Origin: an uncultured Oxalobacteraceae bacterium
Lineage (GTDB): Bacteria > Pseudomonadota > Gammaproteobacteria > Burkholderiales > Burkholderiaceae_D
NCBI GenBank assembly: GCA_937996605.1
Contig: CALKVB010000209.1
Location: forward strand, 1 to 8,163
Length of the DNA stretch: 8,163 bases
Reading direction: 5' to 3'
Shown: positions 6,261 through 8,163 of the stretch, piece by piece
Layout of the letters: every line of letters begins with the position of its first letter
Position numbering within the stretch: the first letter of the stretch is position 1
The notes under the pieces: model-generated
The model's database searches: none
Seen by the model: only the letters and a program-made list of their open reading frames with translations
What the model was told of the DNA's origin: nothing
Translations under genes and position numbers: made by a program

Positions 6261-8039
6261 TTGAATACTCGTACTCTCATCAAGAGTGTCATCACTCTTT
6301 TCGCATCGCTTTGCTTGCAACAAGGTTTTGCCGCGTGCCTAACGAACGAAAGCGAATCGAATAATACCGATACCACTGCCAACACAGGACTTTGTTCTGG
6401 CACCGCGGTCACAGGCACCATCAGCTCTAGCAGCGACTACGATTGGTTCCGCATTGATGTCGCTGCTGCTGGCACTATTAACATTAATCTAGCCCATGCA
6501 AGCGGCATTGATCTTGACTGGTACCTTTATCCCGCCACCGGCAGCTATGTCACATACAAATCAACCAGCAACAATCCAGAAACTGGTAGCTACAATGCAC
6601 CCGCAGCAGGAACTTACTATATCCGTATCAAGAGCTATTCAGGCTCCGGCGCTTACACTTTGACAGTGAGTTATCCTGATGGCGGAAACAGTGGCGGTGG
6701 TGGTCCCGTGACGCCACCCGTGACATCAGCAGTCACCGGAAAAGTTTGGTTAAATGGCGGCGCCATTGCACAAACTAATACTGCGATCTTCGTCAATGGC
6801 TTGCGCCAAGCAACCGGCAAAAATACGAACACACCCAATATCAATAGCACTACTAACTGCAGCACCGATTGGAACAGCACTCCATGTCCGCGTGTTGCCA
6901 TCATCACAGCAGCGGCGGTCAATCAAGCTGATGGCGTTGATAAGTTCACCAATGATACCGCCACCGGTACATGGTCCTACTACAACCTATTCCAACGCCA
7001 TGGATTTTCTCCAAAACATATTCTCAGTCATCACGATACCTATGCAACCAATTCGGGCAATACCAGCACCCAAGGGCAAGCCAACATCGCCATCATTAAT
7101 CAAGCTGATTTGGTTTATGTGATTGGCGGCGACCAATCTCGTCTCGCACGAACATTCTTGAAAGATGACGGGAGCGATTCCCCCTTAATGGCAGCGATTC
7201 GCAGTCGTTACAACGCGGGCTCTTTAATCTACGCAGGTGATTCGGCAGGTACTGCGATTGCACCAAGTACTTCCTATGGAGAAGGTATCAGCATTGGTTA
7301 CTTGAATCAAAATACTTTACGCTCAATCACGCCAGCCAATTGCCCTTATGTCGCGCCTGCATCGGATGGCACACCAGCGCCGAGCTGCCTAACCCACACT
7401 AGCAATGTTGATTACGGCACCAAAATCAAAGGTTTTGGGTTCATTCCTAACGCCAACGTTGACACCCATTTTGATAATCGCGCCAGCCGCTCTGGGCGTA
7501 TCGGTCGGATGATCGCGGCCTTGAAAAACATCGGCCCAACAGTGAGCTATGGTATTGATCAAAACACAGCACTGTATGTGAACGGTGATGTCGCGACGGT
7601 CTATGGCACCGGTGGAGTTTTCGTTGCCGAGGCGACTAGCAGCAATTTTGGTACTGGATCAAAATTCAGTGCAACGGCAGTTCGATTGTCTTATCTGACT
7701 GCTGGAGACAGCTTCAAATTTAGCGATCGCACTATTACAAGTAACAAAACTTACTTGATTGGATCTGCGAGCGCCCCCTATCAATTTGCTACTGCCGCGA
7801 ATTCTAGCGACATCTTTGCCGTCGATGCCAATGGCTTAGGAAGTACAACTGCTACATTCAGACATATGGCAGATCAAACTTCCAGTTCTAGCACAGGAAG
7901 CGCGCCCTCCGACAGCTATAACCCAAGTTCATTCACACTCGTATTTAAGCGTGATGGACAAACACAAGCTTACAAAAGTGCAAGTGGGACCTATAGCGGC
8001 CCTTACACCATCAAGAAAGCACTGCTCGATATCTATTGA
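6261..8039 (+). CDS. Secreted cyanophycinase-like serine peptidase (S51) with N-terminal PPC domain
   Basis: A protein of 592 residues from the TTG at 6261. Residues 1-24 form a Sec signal peptide (MNTRTLIKSVITLFASLCL, cut near GFA/A). Residues about 29-138 are a bacterial pre-peptidase C-terminal (PPC) domain, with ESESNN, SDYDWFRIDV, AGTYYIRIKS and YTLTVSY. A Gly/Pro linker (141-156) leads to the S51 domain. There, GGDQSR (289-294) holds the substrate-site Gln, GDSAGT (326-331) the nucleophile Ser328, and DTHF (401-404) the putative catalytic His403, followed by an Arg-rich stretch R407, R410, R413, R416. Cyanophycinases cut multi-L-arginyl-poly-L-aspartate into beta-Asp-Arg dipeptides; signal peptide and PPC domain indicate action outside the cytoplasm. 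The mature part has six Cys in three local pairs. Oddities are Thr402 where CphB has Gln, and Gln434 in GIDQNTAL where a Glu is expected. The gene is monocistronic, closed by the terminator at 8102. The family is clear; the substrate is inferred. Confidence 0.88.
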   Translation: MNTRTLIKSVITLFASLCLQQGFAACLTNESESNNTDTTANTGLCSGTAVTGTISSSSDYDWFRIDVAAAGTININLAHASGIDLDWYLYPATGSYVTYKSTSNNPETGSYNAPAAGTYYIRIKSYSGSGAYTLTVSYPDGGNSGGGGPVTPPVTSAVTGKVWLNGGAIAQTNTAIFVNGLRQATGKNTNTPNINSTTNCSTDWNSTPCPRVAIITAAAVNQADGVDKFTNDTATGTWSYYNLFQRHGFSPKHILSHHDTYATNSGNTSTQGQANIAIINQADLVYVIGGDQSRLARTFLKDDGSDSPLMAAIRSRYNAGSLIYAGDSAGTAIAPSTSYGEGISIGYLNQNTLRSITPANCPYVAPASDGTPAPSCLTHTSNVDYGTKIKGFGFIPNANVDTHFDNRASRSGRIGRMIAALKNIGPTVSYGIDQNTALYVNGDVATVYGTGGVFVAEATSSNFGTGSKFSATAVRLSYLTAGDSFKFSDRTITSNKTYLIGSASAPYQFATAANSSDIFAVDANGLGSTTATFRHMADQTSSSSTGSAPSDSYNPSSFTLVFKRDGQTQAYKSASGTYSGPYTIKKALLDIY

Positions 8040-8056
8040 GACAAACTTTCGGCTGC

Positions 8057-8082
8057 ACTCAGCGATCCATTGCCAGCTGAGT
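8057..8082 (+). repeat. 7+7 bp inverted repeat in the 3' untranslated region
   Basis: ACTCAGC (8057-8063) and GCTGAGT (8076-8082) can pair around a 12-base loop between the cyanophycinase stop and its terminator. No T-run follows. It may be a transcript-stabilising hairpin or chance. Confidence 0.35.
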
Positions 8083-8101
8083 AGTGGTGAAATCCATTGA
8101 C

Positions 8102-8129
8102 AAAAAAGCGACCTCTCGGTCGCTTTTTT
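8102..8129. terminator. Strong symmetric (bidirectional) intrinsic terminator
   Basis: AAAAAAGCGACC (8102-8113) and GGTCGCTTTTTT (8118-8129) are perfect 12-bp arms around a TCTC loop. The six-A and six-T flanks give a U-tract in either direction, so it can stop transcripts from both sides. It ends the cyanophycinase transcript. Confidence 0.93.
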
Positions 8130-8140
8130 ACTAACCAAAA

Positions 8141-8155
8141 TGTAGTTTTATTACA
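8141..8155. promoter_or_regulatory. HexR-like operator at the right edge
   Basis: TGTAGTTTTATTACA fits the palindromic pattern TGTARTwwwAYTACA at every position. This is the pattern I recall for operators of HexR, the KDPG-responsive regulator of hexose and Entner-Doudoroff genes in proteobacteria. It lies just beyond the terminator, so it should belong to the promoter of the next gene, off the window. The assignment is by motif only. Confidence 0.5.
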
Positions 8156-8163
8156 TCAAAGCG

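Noticed and set aside
6318..6341. Lipoprotein signal (lipobox) at QGFAAC of the cyanophycinase
   Set aside because: Phe at the -3 position is a poor lipobox, and the Cys pairs naturally with the next Cys of the PPC domain; cleavage by signal peptidase I at GFA/A is more likely.
6671..7122. Overlapping open frames on both strands inside the cyanophycinase gene
   Set aside because: The main frame is explained by PPC and S51 motifs; the alternatives show no family features or ribosome sites.
1..8163. CRISPR array, transposase, phage gene, tRNA or toxin-antitoxin pair
   Set aside because: No spaced direct repeats of CRISPR type, no terminal inverted repeats with transposase motifs, no tRNA cloverleaf and no small gene pairs were found on either strand.

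Overview
The window looks like a chromosomal segment of a betaproteobacterium, probably Burkholderiales and perhaps an Oxalobacteraceae such as Undibacterium. This rests on the tight ftsK-lolA-rarA run, the betaproteobacterial look of the LolA and RarA proteins, and a moderate GC content. The genus is an inference. No rRNA, tRNA, CRISPR, insertion sequence or phage gene was seen.

Layout, left to right. (1) The 3' end of an ALDH7-family aldehyde dehydrogenase, closed by a strong intrinsic terminator. (2) An exported orphan protein related to family 3 solute-binding proteins, with no transporter genes beside it. (3) On the minus strand, an ftsK-lolA-rarA block covering DNA translocation at division, lipoprotein chaperoning to the outer membrane, and replication-fork maintenance. 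The lolA stop and rarA start overlap as TAATG. (4) A 431-bp divergent intergenic region between ftsK and the last gene. It is AT-rich toward the right and holds an 18-bp LacI-type palindrome, a separate 9+9 bp inverted repeat and repeated heptamers. (5) On the plus strand, an exported two-domain protein: an N-terminal PPC domain, a Gly/Pro linker and a cyanophycinase-like S51 serine peptidase domain. It starts at a TTG behind a strong Shine-Dalgarno sequence. (6) A strong, symmetric intrinsic terminator. (7) A 15-bp palindrome at the right edge that fits the HexR operator pattern and probably belongs to the promoter of the next gene, outside the window.

The core block is ordinary housekeeping. 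The accessory interest is the secreted cyanophycinase: its architecture suggests the cell attacks cyanophycin outside the cytoplasm, and its promoter region looks built for control by a LacI-family sugar- or nutrient-responsive regulator. Nothing here proves a wholly new system. The most testable leads are the operator architecture, the altered active-site motifs of the cyanophycinase, and the HexR-like site.
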